A stretch of 64,000 nt of DNA. It comes from Terriglobia bacterium. GTDB taxonomy: Bacteria > Acidobacteriota > Terriglobia > Terriglobales > Acidobacteriaceae. The stretch is from NCBI GenBank assembly GCA_020073165.1, contig JAIQFP010000003.1, forward strand, positions 124,001-188,000. The letters run 5' to 3'. The position numbers and the translations under genes were made by a program. The notes under the pieces are model-generated. The model was not told the origin of the DNA, did not search any database, and was given only the letters and a program-made list of their open reading frames with translations. Positions 41,321 to 50,034 of this stretch are shown piece after piece (position 1 is the stretch's first letter; each line of letters starts with the position of its first letter).

Positions 41321-42409
41321 CTAGAATATGCCAAATTTCTTCTTCTTTTTCTTCAGCTCTTTTGCGCCAGCGTCCCTGGAGGCGGTCTCGATCGGTTGGG
41401 TCTGGTTGGGACTGGCGCCCGTGTCTACGTAGCCCGGTTTGATCTGGATATAGGCTTCTTCACGTAGTTTTTGCAGATATGTTCGCAGCGCGGGTACCAG
41501 CTTCTCCGAGTAGATGGCGTCCTGAATGCGTGGCAGCACCTCGCTCAACGGAGGTACGCCGGCGGCCGGGTGCTCCGTGACGTTGAGGATGACAAAACCC
41601 TGCTTGGTGCGGATCACGTCGGAAACATCTCCCGGCTTCATGGCAAAGGTCCTGTCTTCCAGCTCCTTGGCCAGAGTGCCCCGCTTGAACTCGCCCAGAT
41701 CGCCTCCCTGCGCGGCCGTCGGCCCATCGGAACTCTTCTTGGCGATCTCTTCAAAGGCCGCTCCCTTGCGGATCTGCTCCAGCAGGCTCTGCGCCTTGGC
41801 TTCGGCGGCGGCCAAGACCTGTGAGCTGTCTGCGGAATCGGCACTGCCTTTCTTCTCGGTGGAGACCAGGATCTCGCTCAGCCGAATGTGCTCGGGCTGC
41901 TCCATTTCGCTCTTGTGGTCGTCGTAGAACTTCTGTTCTTCCTCTTTGCTGATCGCCAGTTTTGATCCGACCTCTTTCCCGATGACCTGCTGCGTGATGA
42001 TCTGGTTCTTCATGTTCTGCTTGAAATCCTCGAACGAGACGCCCTGCGCTTCGGCCGCCTTCTCCAAGTCTTCCATGCTGTCCAGTTTCATCTCCTTGCG
42101 CATTTCGTCCAGACGCTTCACCACTTCGGTCTCCCCCGTGATCCCCAGGTCCTTGCCTTTTTCCAGCAACAGCTGCTGGTCAATCAGGTCGCGCAAGACG
42201 TCCTTCTCGCGTTGCGAGTAAAGTTTATCGGCATTGGCGGGGTCCTGCTGCTGCGCCTCCTGCTTTAATTGTTCCTTGCTCCGCTGAAACTCACCCCGGG
42301 TGACGATCTGGTTGTTGACGCGCGCAATAATCTCTTCGATCACCGTGTCCGCGCTGACGGGCAGAGCAACCAGACAGACGAGCAGCAAACAAACGGCTAG
42401 CTTTCGCAT
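41321..42409 (-). CDS. SurA-like periplasmic peptidyl-prolyl isomerase
   Basis: This 362-residue exported chaperone has a signal peptide (about 1-20) and a SurA N-terminal helical domain (about 25-165, ARVNNQIVTRGEFQRSK, DLIDQQLLLEKGKDLGI). One parvulin PPIase domain follows (about 180-300, IRLSEILVST, FEEIAKKSSDGPTAAQGGDLGEFKRG, KPGDVSDVIRTKQGFVILNV). The C-terminus is a Lys run (KKKKKKFG). In the family it escorts outer-membrane proteins. I chose the ATG at 42409 (MRKLAVCLLLV) because it starts a signal peptide; the longer frame does not. E. coli SurA has two parvulin repeats, this protein one. Confidence 0.85.
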   Translation of the reverse strand: MRKLAVCLLLVCLVALPVSADTVIEEIIARVNNQIVTRGEFQRSKEQLKQEAQQQDPANADKLYSQREKDVLRDLIDQQLLLEKGKDLGITGETEVVKRLDEMRKEMKLDSMEDLEKAAEAQGVSFEDFKQNMKNQIITQQVIGKEVGSKLAISKEEEQKFYDDHKSEMEQPEHIRLSEILVSTEKKGSADSADSSQVLAAAEAKAQSLLEQIRKGAAFEEIAKKSSDGPTAAQGGDLGEFKRGTLAKELEDRTFAMKPGDVSDVIRTKQGFVILNVTEHPAAGVPPLSEVLPRIQDAIYSEKLVPALRTYLQKLREEAYIQIKPGYVDTGASPNQTQPIETASRDAGAKELKKKKKKFGIF

Positions 42410-42573
42410 AGGAAGTTCCACAGGCCGCACCGCAGCCAGCGTTTCAAGGGTCTCTGGGATGGCGACCTCCAAGAATTGTACCTCTGGAAGACGGCTCCCA
42501 GCCAGCGTGCGCCTGTTATCATAATCAGTTTTCACTCCGTCCAGCCGCCTCATCGGCTCGGGAGGTGAAGGGG

Positions 42574-44364
42574 ATGAAAGTCATCGGCTACTTTCTCTTT
42601 GTACTTCTTCTGGGAGTTTGGAGTGTTCCGGCTAAGGCAGAGAAAAAGAGCAGCGCGCCAACACCCGGTTTGGCCGAACTGGAAAAAATGGCGGCCCGCT
42701 TTGCGCCTACGCCCATACGTGTGGACACATCGAAACTCTCCCTTGGGGACCAGCAGGCCCTGGTCAAGCTGATCGAAGCCAGCCGCATCCTGAATGACCT
42801 TTTTATGAAGCAGCTCTGGGGCGGCGATGTGGCCCTCTATGAGAAGCTGAAAAAAGACAACAGTCCGCTCGGCAAGGCCCGCCTGCACTACTTCTGGATC
42901 AACAAGGGGCCGTGGTCTGACATCGACGAATACAAAGCCTTCCTGCCGGGCGTTCCACCGCGCAAGCCCAAGGGCGCGAACTTCTATCCCGAAGATATGA
43001 CAAGCGAACAGTTCGAGCACTGGGTCGCGGCAATACCGGAAACAGAGCAGGAGCAAGCGAAAAGCTTCTTCACCGTGATTCGCCTGAGCGCAGGTTCTGG
43101 TGGCCAGCGCCGTGACCCTTTCGGAACCGTTCCCTACAGCCAGGAATACAAAGACGACCTTGCCCGGTCCGCAAGCCTACTCCGCGAGGCGGCAGCTCTG
43201 ACGGATAACGAATCGCTGAAGAAGTTTCTTACCCTCCGCGCTGACGCTTTTCTCTCCAACGACTATTACGAAAGCGACATGGCGTGGATGGATCTGGACG
43301 CGCCGCTCGACATTACCATTGGTCCCTATGAGACTTACAACGACGAGCTCTTCGGCTACAAGGCGGCCTACGAGTCCTATGTGAACCTGCGGGATGATGC
43401 AGAGACCGTCAAACTCTCCGCCTTTTCCCAGCACCTGCAGGAAATCGAGAACAATCTGCCCATTGATCCGCAGTACCGCAATCCCAAGCTGGGCGCAGCC
43501 GCACCCATTCGAGTGGTGGACGAGATCCTGGCCGCCGGCGACGGCGCCCACGGCGTGCAGACCGCCGCTTACAATCTCCCCAACGATGACCGAGTGGTGA
43601 ACCAGAAGGGCAGCAAGCGTGTCATGCTCAAGAATGTGCAGGAGGCCAAGTTTCGCAGCGCGCTGCTGCCCATCGCCCGCCGCGCACTGTCAAAACCGGC
43701 GATGGTGGATGTCAGCTTCGATTCATTCTTCACCCACACTGTCGCCCACGAGCTCATGCACGGCTTGGGGCCGCATCAGATCAGGGTTTCGGGGCGCGAC
43801 ACCAGTCCCCGGATCGAGTTGAAGGATCTTTACGGCGCCATCGAAGAAGCCAAAGCTGACGTTACTGGTCTGTTCGCGTTGCAGTACATGATGGACCACG
43901 CGGTCGAGATGGGTCTAAGCAAAATTCTACCGTCCGATGAAGCTGCCCAACGCCAACTCTATACCACTTATCTCGCTTCCATCTTTCGCAGCGTGCGCTT
44001 TGGGCTCGAAGACGCCCACGGCAAGGGCACAGCCATGCAGTTCAATTTCCTGATGGATAAAGGAGCTTTTGTCCAGCACGAGGATGGCACCTTCACCGCA
44101 GACATGGCCAAGATCAAACCAGCCGTTGTCGAACTCGATCACGACCTCCTCACCCTGGAGGCGGAGGGCGATTATGCCGGAGCGAAGAAGATGCTTGATG
44201 AGCTCGGCGTAGTCCGCCCGGCCCTTAAACGAGTGCTCGACAACTTGCGGGGAATTCCCACCGACATTGAACCGTTGTTTGTGACCGCCGACCAATTGGC
44301 TCCGGCGCCGAAAGCGGAGCCCGTGAAGAAGCCGAGTGGTAAGAAGAAAGGACGCCGGGACTAG
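42574..44364 (+). CDS. Exported M49-like (dipeptidyl-peptidase III-type) zinc peptidase
   Basis: This 596-residue secreted protein has a signal peptide (about 1-22). The zinc site is HELMH (His392-His396), with a Glu pair in EEAKAD (424-425) as the third-ligand region. The surrounding HELMHGLGPH and IEEAKADVTGLFALQYM resemble the DPP III/M49 family and its bacterial relatives. Classical DPP III has a hexapeptide HExxGH; some bacterial members have a pentapeptide, as here. DPP III removes dipeptides from peptide N-termini. The ATG at 42574 follows GGAGGTGAAG. The last three bases of the gene overlap the stop of the convergent phosphatase gene. Confidence 0.75.
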   Translation: MKVIGYFLFVLLLGVWSVPAKAEKKSSAPTPGLAELEKMAARFAPTPIRVDTSKLSLGDQQALVKLIEASRILNDLFMKQLWGGDVALYEKLKKDNSPLGKARLHYFWINKGPWSDIDEYKAFLPGVPPRKPKGANFYPEDMTSEQFEHWVAAIPETEQEQAKSFFTVIRLSAGSGGQRRDPFGTVPYSQEYKDDLARSASLLREAAALTDNESLKKFLTLRADAFLSNDYYESDMAWMDLDAPLDITIGPYETYNDELFGYKAAYESYVNLRDDAETVKLSAFSQHLQEIENNLPIDPQYRNPKLGAAAPIRVVDEILAAGDGAHGVQTAAYNLPNDDRVVNQKGSKRVMLKNVQEAKFRSALLPIARRALSKPAMVDVSFDSFFTHTVAHELMHGLGPHQIRVSGRDTSPRIELKDLYGAIEEAKADVTGLFALQYMMDHAVEMGLSKILPSDEAAQRQLYTTYLASIFRSVRFGLEDAHGKGTAMQFNFLMDKGAFVQHEDGTFTADMAKIKPAVVELDHDLLTLEAEGDYAGAKKMLDELGVVRPALKRVLDNLRGIPTDIEPLFVTADQLAPAPKAEPVKKPSGKKKGRRD

Positions 44365-45134
44365 GGCCTGTTTCGCGGAACCTCTGCTGCCCGCGTCAGC
44401 GCCAGGGCAGTCACGTCATCATGGGTCGGCGGGTTGCGCATGAACCGCTGCACGTCGTCCAGAATCGATACGCACAGCTGTTTTGCTGATTCTGTCTTGG
44501 CGCGCTGCAGACTGCTTTTCACTCGCGCTATGCCAAATTCATCTGCTTTGAACCTGCCCTCGACAATCCCTCGCGACACCACCAGGAGCGCCGCTCCAGG
44601 CTCGATAGCAACCATGGGCGCATCGCAGGTGGCATGGGAGAACAGCCCGAGCGGCAGCCCGGTGGCCGTCAATTCCGTCACCCCGGTGCTGTGCAACAAC
44701 AGTCCGGGGGTGTGGCCCGCGTTGAAATAGGAAACTGTGCCCAGGCTCTCGTTGTAGCACCCCGCAAACGCCGGACAGGAGCGCACGCCGCCTCCCTCCG
44801 CATGCAAAATCGTGCGGTTAAGGTGGATGCAGAGCTGAATCATGGCCTCCGCCTCGTTCACTTCTTGCCTGGCGAACAATTCCGCCGCCTCGGTGCGGAA
44901 GGTCTTTTGTGCGGCGGTGACAATCTCGCGATTGTCGTCGTGTCGTCCAGCCACGTCCAGCAAGCCGAAAAGCACACGGTTCGGGCTGACCCGGATAAAG
45001 TCATAGAAATCGCCCGCCATGCGATAGCCGTAGTAGATGGCCGCCAGTTCCGCATCCGCCAGCTCCGGGACATTGGCGTGTACTGGCTCGAGCGAGGCCG
45101 CCGCTGGTTTTTCGTTTTTAAATAGAAAGCGCAT
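44361..45134 (-). CDS. PP2C-type (SpoIIE/RsbU) serine phosphatase, stand-alone
   Basis: This 257-residue protein consists almost only of a SpoIIE phosphatase domain: MAGDFYDFIRV, LFGLLDVAGRHDD, SYFNAGHTPGLLLH, TGLPLGLFS and the final HDDVTALALTR. The metal-binding Asp in DFYDF, the Asp in LLDVAG and the Asp pair near the end are present. SpoIIE-type domains often sit behind a sensor domain; there is none here, and the chain begins with about 30 polar residues. No anti-sigma or STAS gene is adjacent. The ATG at 45134 has a weak ribosome site. Confidence 0.82.
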   Translation of the reverse strand: MRFLFKNEKPAAASLEPVHANVPELADAELAAIYYGYRMAGDFYDFIRVSPNRVLFGLLDVAGRHDDNREIVTAAQKTFRTEAAELFARQEVNEAEAMIQLCIHLNRTILHAEGGGVRSCPAFAGCYNESLGTVSYFNAGHTPGLLLHSTGVTELTATGLPLGLFSHATCDAPMVAIEPGAALLVVSRGIVEGRFKADEFGIARVKSSLQRAKTESAKQLCVSILDDVQRFMRNPPTHDDVTALALTRAAEVPRNRP

Positions 45135-45240
45135 CGGGGTAAGCGGACGGGCAGAAGTTAACACAGAAGGAATCGGGCGGCAATGGCACCTCAGAACGTA
45201 CCGCGCGAAGAGGTTTCGCAGGGCAGTTTCCGGGCGATGT

Positions 45241-45265
45241 GGCCGGTGGGCCGCCGGCGCTACTG
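45241..45265 (+). repeat. Interspersed intergenic repeat B, copy 3
   Basis: It contains GGGCCGCCGGCGCTAC (45248-45263), one base different from the core at 39277-39292. It starts GGCCGG, like copy 1, and ends one base before the stop codon of the adjacent minus-strand gene. Confidence 0.55.
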
Positions 45266-45266
45266 C

Positions 45267-46703
45267 TCACTCCCCGTAGCGGCTGATCAGATACTTGCCC
45301 ACTTCGGCTTCCAGCTGGCCGTAATCGGAGTGGATGGTGCTGCGCAGGGCTGCTTCGGTCGAACTTCCTTCCGCTAGCCTCTCCAAAATGCGCCGCAAGT
45401 CGCTCATCCCGTATGTGTCGTTAACGTATTCTGCCGCGGCCAGGGACTCATCGTAGGCCAGCACCGCTTCCATCGGCGAGAAACGCATAAAGCTTCCTTC
45501 CAAATCGTTGAAGGGAATCTCATGCTGCTCCTGGAACAGCTGCGCAAGCCGTTGCCCGTGGGAAGCAACCGATTTCGGTTCCATCAGCTGCGCAATCCCT
45601 TCGTGCAGCCACTGCGGGCAGCGTCCCCCGGAAATCTGATTGATAAAGGAGTGCGTCAACTCATGCTTGAGCACGCGGGCCAGTTCCGAGTTCACGGAAT
45701 CCACGCCTTCTACCGGGATGCGCAGCTTGCCATCATTGACCGCGCCGCTCCAGGAGGGGGCTTGCGTGACGTCGAAGAACCCCTGGTCGGTGTAGAGGAT
45801 GACCGGAATGCTGCTGCGCGGGGCGACCCCAAACTCTCGAACCAGGTCGTCGTATTCTGACTCCAGCGTCTCCACCAGCGCCCGCCGCAGCGAGTCCGGC
45901 GTCTGCTTCCCTTCGTAGCGCAAGGTGAAGTGGCTGCTTTCATTCTGGGTGAAGTCCGCTTCCGCAGCAGCCTCGCGCTCCGCCTTCGCCAGGTACTGCT
46001 GGATCACCGGGTCAGGTTTTAGCTCCAGCGAGCGTTTCCAGGTACGAATCGCATCACGATTGCGATCGGCAGCGAACTGAGCATACCCCAGGACGGCCAG
46101 CGCATCGGCCGAATCTGGCGCGCTGCGCACGGCGCGCTCGGCGTAGGGGAGCGCCTCGGCGGCATTCCCCGTGCGTACCAGCAGCGCCGCGTAGTAGTTC
46201 AGGATAGTCGCATTCTGCGAATCAAAACGCAGTGCAGCTTCAAAATAACTCCGGGCCTTGCTGAAATTGCTGTGTTCGAATTCATGCTTGCCGGCGACGA
46301 AATATCCGGTGGCAGCCGCGTTGGCATCCCCTTTTTGCTCGAGCGCGCCTAGCGCTTCGCCATCGACCTTGCCCCCCTGAACAATCTTGTCGGCGAGCCC
46401 GGCTTCGTTCTTCAGGTTATCGCTGGGCGCGAATGCTGGAACATCTTTGGAACCATTGCCTTCTGCGCCCGAAGAGGCGTACTGCGGAGGAACGCCGCCA
46501 GATTCTATGCGCTCCACTGAAGCCTTGGGAATGGCGTAGGTATCGTCACCGATGTCGTACTCGATACGGCCGGCATTTTCGCGTACCTGGTCCGCCCAGA
46601 TGGTGCGGCCGTTCTTAAGGTGGATTACCTCAGCCCGCGCGCACACCGGTACCAGGGCCAGAAACCAGACCATCGGCAATAAGAAGATGACAGATAGCCG
46701 CAT
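45267..46703 (-). CDS. Exported TPR protein with gluzincin (peptidase MA-like) domain
   Basis: This 478-residue protein has a signal peptide (about 1-24, VIFLLPMVWFLALVPVCARA), a short beta region (IHLKNGRTIWADQVRE) and three TPR motifs (about 135-240, for example AALRFDSQNATILNYYAALLVRTGN). A zinc-peptidase-like domain follows (about 255-478), with KHELTHSFI as HExxH and WLHEGIAQLMEP supplying the third-ligand Glu. This is the peptidase-MA-like architecture common in Acidobacteriota. Proteolysis has not been shown for most members. I used the ATG at 46703; a TTG at 46721 adds six residues and neither has a good ribosome site. It is divergent from the M1-like gene. Confidence 0.8.
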   Translation of the reverse strand: MRLSVIFLLPMVWFLALVPVCARAEVIHLKNGRTIWADQVRENAGRIEYDIGDDTYAIPKASVERIESGGVPPQYASSGAEGNGSKDVPAFAPSDNLKNEAGLADKIVQGGKVDGEALGALEQKGDANAAATGYFVAGKHEFEHSNFSKARSYFEAALRFDSQNATILNYYAALLVRTGNAAEALPYAERAVRSAPDSADALAVLGYAQFAADRNRDAIRTWKRSLELKPDPVIQQYLAKAEREAAAEADFTQNESSHFTLRYEGKQTPDSLRRALVETLESEYDDLVREFGVAPRSSIPVILYTDQGFFDVTQAPSWSGAVNDGKLRIPVEGVDSVNSELARVLKHELTHSFINQISGGRCPQWLHEGIAQLMEPKSVASHGQRLAQLFQEQHEIPFNDLEGSFMRFSPMEAVLAYDESLAAAEYVNDTYGMSDLRRILERLAEGSSTEAALRSTIHSDYGQLEAEVGKYLISRYGE

Positions 46704-46741
46704 TGAGGCGCATTCTAGCAACGGAGGGGATGTAAGCGTAG

Positions 46742-49336
46742 GTGACCGAAGTACTCAGGAAAAGTCGAACTGGTGCAGGGCTCATCCTTGTCCTGGCAGG
46801 CTGCGCCCTTCTGGCGGCGGGGCAGTCGGCACAGAATTCCGTGGGAGAGACCAAGGCGGCGCCGTCCGCACCAGCCCGTTCTGCCGAGACTCTGTACAAC
46901 CAGTTGCGCACCGTGGGCCTGGACTCGGCTCGGGTTTATCGCATTCGCGAGGTCTCTTTCGACCGAGCCGCCCTCCACATTAGCCTGGACGATGGAACCA
47001 TTGCCTTCACCCAGGACGTGGCCGGACGCGTGACCGGCGCCTTCTTTGAGGGAGAGGGCGAAGTTCTGTTGATTCCGCCCAACCAGGTTGAACGCGCCTC
47101 CATGGCGCTGTTTACCGGGGCTGCCATTCTGGAGGAGAGATTCCTTACTGCGTACTTCCGGTTTAATGACAACACCTTCGCCGAATTGCAGCACTCCCTT
47201 CGACCTGCCGACAACGCCCAGGAATTCGTTTCCCAGTGGAACCCGACTGCCCAGAATCTGGCAGAGGACGACGCCCTGAGGCTGCTGGTGAGCTTCAGTC
47301 GAACACTGCCAGTCGCAGGCGGTCAGGCGCAACCTCCAGATCCGCCAACCGGCCCGGCAGCCGAAGATCGCATGCTGCACGCCCGCCTTCAGGGCCGCAA
47401 GTTGGGGACTTTCGATCTTTACTATGACTCCCTGGCGCCCGAGCAAGTCAGGGCCGGTCAACTCAAAACGGTCGAGGGTGAAAGCTATTACGACGTCTGG
47501 ACCTCGGTTGCCTTGAACCGGAAGGGAGAGCAGCACGAAGACGTCAGTGGGGTCACCGGGGAAGAGGGGTTCACCGGCCCCGTGCGCATCTCGCGCTATA
47601 GCATCCGCACCCAGGTGATGCCCCCCACCCGACTGAACGTGGAAGCCTGGGTGCAACTTGACGTTCGTCAGGGCGGCCAACGGGCTGTCCTGTTCGAACT
47701 CTCTAGATTTCTCCAGATCACACAGGTGGATGCCGACGGCCATCCTGTCGAATTCATCCACAACCCAGCTCTCGAGGGTACGCAGCGCGCACGTCGCGGC
47801 AACGACATTGTCGCAGTGGTATTCCCCCGTCCGCTGCAGCCGGGACAAGAGACGGTCTTGCACTTCGTCTATGGAGGTGAAGTGCTGTCTGAAGCGGGAG
47901 GAGGCCTGCTCTACGTAGGAGCGCGCGGCACATGGTATCCCAACCTCGGGCTCGTCATGTCCAACTTCGACCTGGAATTTCATTACCCCCCAGGTTGGAC
48001 TCTGGTTGCCACCGGAACGCGTGCGGGAGTACCTGCTGGCGAGCCATCTCCCAATATGCCGGAAGGAGAACAGGTTTCCCGCTGGGTATCTGAGCGCCCC
48101 ATCCCAATTGCGGGATTCAACCTCGGCAAATACGAGCGAGCCGTCGCCCACGCCGGAGACGTCACCATTGAAACCTACGCTGCCTCCGGCGTGGAGCGCG
48201 CTTTCCCCAAAGGGCCCCCCGAGGCCGTGATTCCGGCACTGCCGACCGCTCCTGGTACCCGCGAGACACCGATCGTCATTGTTCCGCCTCCGCCTTCTCC
48301 GGCTCGCAATGCCCAGACCGTGGCTGACCGATCGGCACGCGCCATCGAGTTCTACGCCCGCCGCTTTGGCCCCTATCCCTACAGCGAGTTAGCTCTGACC
48401 CAGATGCCCGGCGGACTCAGCCAAGGGTGGCCGAGCTTGATTTTCCTTTCCAGTCTGTCCTTCCTTTCGCCGGTCGAGAGGGGTCGTTTGCACATGAGCC
48501 CGCTGGACGTCACCCTGAACCAGATCATTGTTGCCCACGAAACCGCTCACCAGTGGTGGGGCGATCTGATCACATGGAGCGGCTATCGCGACCAATGGAT
48601 CATGGAAGCCTTGGCGAATTACAGTTCCTTGATGCTGCTCGAGTCCGACGATCCATCTCAGTTTCACGCCGTCATGGAGAAATTTCGCGATGATCTCCTG
48701 CACAAGAACAACCAGGGAGTACCGCTCATGGATGCCGGCCCCGTGACGTTAAGCTCGCGGCTCTCCTGTTCGCAGTTTCCTGTCGGGTATGAGGCCATCA
48801 GTTACGGCCGCGGCACCTGGCTCCTTCACATGTTGCGCAATATGATGCGCGATGCTGAACGGAAGAGTGGTGCGAACCCAGCCGTTTCCGGAGCCGGGAC
48901 CCAGGACGAACCCTTCGTTCGTGCGCTTCACAAACTGAGAGATCAGTACCAGGGAAGGTCCCTCACCACCCGCGATCTGGTGCGCGTCTTCGAAGAGGAG
49001 TTACCGCCCTCGCTTTGGTACGACGGTCGCAAGTCGCTGGACTGGTTTTACCAGGGATGGGTGAACGGCACCGCGGTCCCGCGCTTCGATTTGCAGGGTG
49101 TGAAGTATACAGATAAAGTGGGCTCTACTACAGTCACTGGAACGATCCTCCAGAAGTTCGCTCCCAAGGATCTGGTGACCCCAGTTCCCCTCTACGCTGT
49201 GCTGTCAGGGAAATCGGTATTTCTGGGTCGCGTCTTTGCCGACGGTCCAGAAACCCAATTCCGTCTCACCGCCCCAGCCGGCACACGAAAGGTCGTGCCT
49301 GATCCCGACCACACCCTGCTTTCGCGGGCCAAGTGA
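46742..49336 (+). CDS. M1-family aminopeptidase-like lipoprotein
   Basis: This 864-residue exported protein has a probable lipobox (LAGC, Cys at about residue 20). A beta-rich N-terminal region is followed by the gluzincin site HETAHQWWGD (His599, Glu600, His603), with Glu622 in IMEALANYSS giving the HExxH-x18-E of M1 enzymes. The GxMEN exopeptidase loop expected before HExxH is replaced by MPGGLSQGWPS. Substrate binding may therefore differ, and aminopeptidase activity is uncertain. The C-terminal part (about 680-864) is helical then beta. The start is a GTG at 46742, 12 bases after GGAGGGG. It overlaps nothing and is divergent from the TPR peptidase. Confidence 0.8.
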   Translation: MTEVLRKSRTGAGLILVLAGCALLAAGQSAQNSVGETKAAPSAPARSAETLYNQLRTVGLDSARVYRIREVSFDRAALHISLDDGTIAFTQDVAGRVTGAFFEGEGEVLLIPPNQVERASMALFTGAAILEERFLTAYFRFNDNTFAELQHSLRPADNAQEFVSQWNPTAQNLAEDDALRLLVSFSRTLPVAGGQAQPPDPPTGPAAEDRMLHARLQGRKLGTFDLYYDSLAPEQVRAGQLKTVEGESYYDVWTSVALNRKGEQHEDVSGVTGEEGFTGPVRISRYSIRTQVMPPTRLNVEAWVQLDVRQGGQRAVLFELSRFLQITQVDADGHPVEFIHNPALEGTQRARRGNDIVAVVFPRPLQPGQETVLHFVYGGEVLSEAGGGLLYVGARGTWYPNLGLVMSNFDLEFHYPPGWTLVATGTRAGVPAGEPSPNMPEGEQVSRWVSERPIPIAGFNLGKYERAVAHAGDVTIETYAASGVERAFPKGPPEAVIPALPTAPGTRETPIVIVPPPPSPARNAQTVADRSARAIEFYARRFGPYPYSELALTQMPGGLSQGWPSLIFLSSLSFLSPVERGRLHMSPLDVTLNQIIVAHETAHQWWGDLITWSGYRDQWIMEALANYSSLMLLESDDPSQFHAVMEKFRDDLLHKNNQGVPLMDAGPVTLSSRLSCSQFPVGYEAISYGRGTWLLHMLRNMMRDAERKSGANPAVSGAGTQDEPFVRALHKLRDQYQGRSLTTRDLVRVFEEELPPSLWYDGRKSLDWFYQGWVNGTAVPRFDLQGVKYTDKVGSTTVTGTILQKFAPKDLVTPVPLYAVLSGKSVFLGRVFADGPETQFRLTAPAGTRKVVPDPDHTLLSRAK

Positions 49337-49569
49337 GTGATCGTTACCACTTCAGGAAACATTTCCGGCATTTTCGCTCTGCCCCTCCCAAAACGACACC
49401 TGCAAGCTTGCAGCTACCCCCACTCGAACACCGGCTCCATCATAGCCACCACAGCATCGCGAAGAATGAAGCATTTGTGTGCGGTCGGCTCGTGGACCTT
49501 CAGTCCACACCTTCACGCTGCCGGTTGGAACCCCGTGTGCAGCGAGATTCACGCGCTCGGAGGTGAGCC

Positions 49570-50016
49570 GTGGCTTGCAGCGATACCTGGGAACTTGACA
49601 CCATCGCCGAGTCGGACTCGCGACTCACCGATCCCGAAGCGGTTGGATGCCCGACTATTCTGCTCGTTGAGGACGAGGACTTCGTGCGCGAGGTTACCTG
49701 CGAGGTTCTGCAATCCGCCGGCTACCGGGTACTAAAAGCTCGGAACGCCGTCGAAGCCGCAGTCGCCTTCCGCGGGCATCGCGAACAGGTACGATTGCTC
49801 ATCACCGATGTGGTCATGCCCGGCCAGAATGGCCGCGACCTGGCACGCGAACTGCGCTCCGTCTGTCCCGGTTTAAAAATCCTCTTTGTTTCCGGATACC
49901 CCGATAATGTGATTGCCAGAGACGCAGGCGAAGAGCGGGCATCGTTCTATCTCCCAAAACCATTTTCCGCCCAGTCTCTCGTGCACGCCGTCACAGCTAT
50001 TTGGTGCAACTCATGA
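49570..50016 (+). CDS. Single-domain response regulator (receiver protein)
   Basis: This 148-residue protein has about 28 polar residues and then one receiver domain: ILLVEDEDF (acidic pocket), LLITDVVMPGQNG (phospho-Asp), FVSGYPD (Ser in the Thr/Ser position) and LPKPFSAQSL (Lys). There is no output domain. It is of the type that often forms the last domain of hybrid kinases or acts as a phosphate relay. The GTG at 49570 follows GGAGGTGAGCC. It is convergent with cheB but separated by only 18 bp, so a role near chemotaxis is possible but unproven. The gap 49337-49569 before it holds no credible gene. Confidence 0.82.
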   Translation: MACSDTWELDTIAESDSRLTDPEAVGCPTILLVEDEDFVREVTCEVLQSAGYRVLKARNAVEAAVAFRGHREQVRLLITDVVMPGQNGRDLARELRSVCPGLKILFVSGYPDNVIARDAGEERASFYLPKPFSAQSLVHAVTAIWCNS

Positions 50017-50034
50017 TCGCGTATGGACGACTGG

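Noticed and set aside
46715-48151. 478-codon open frame antisense to the M1-like gene
   Set aside because: Shadow of the M1-like coding frame; no domain, no ribosome site.
49337-49735. 132-codon plus-strand frame between the M1-like gene and the receiver gene
   Set aside because: It overlaps the start of the receiver gene in another frame and has no ribosome site or domain.
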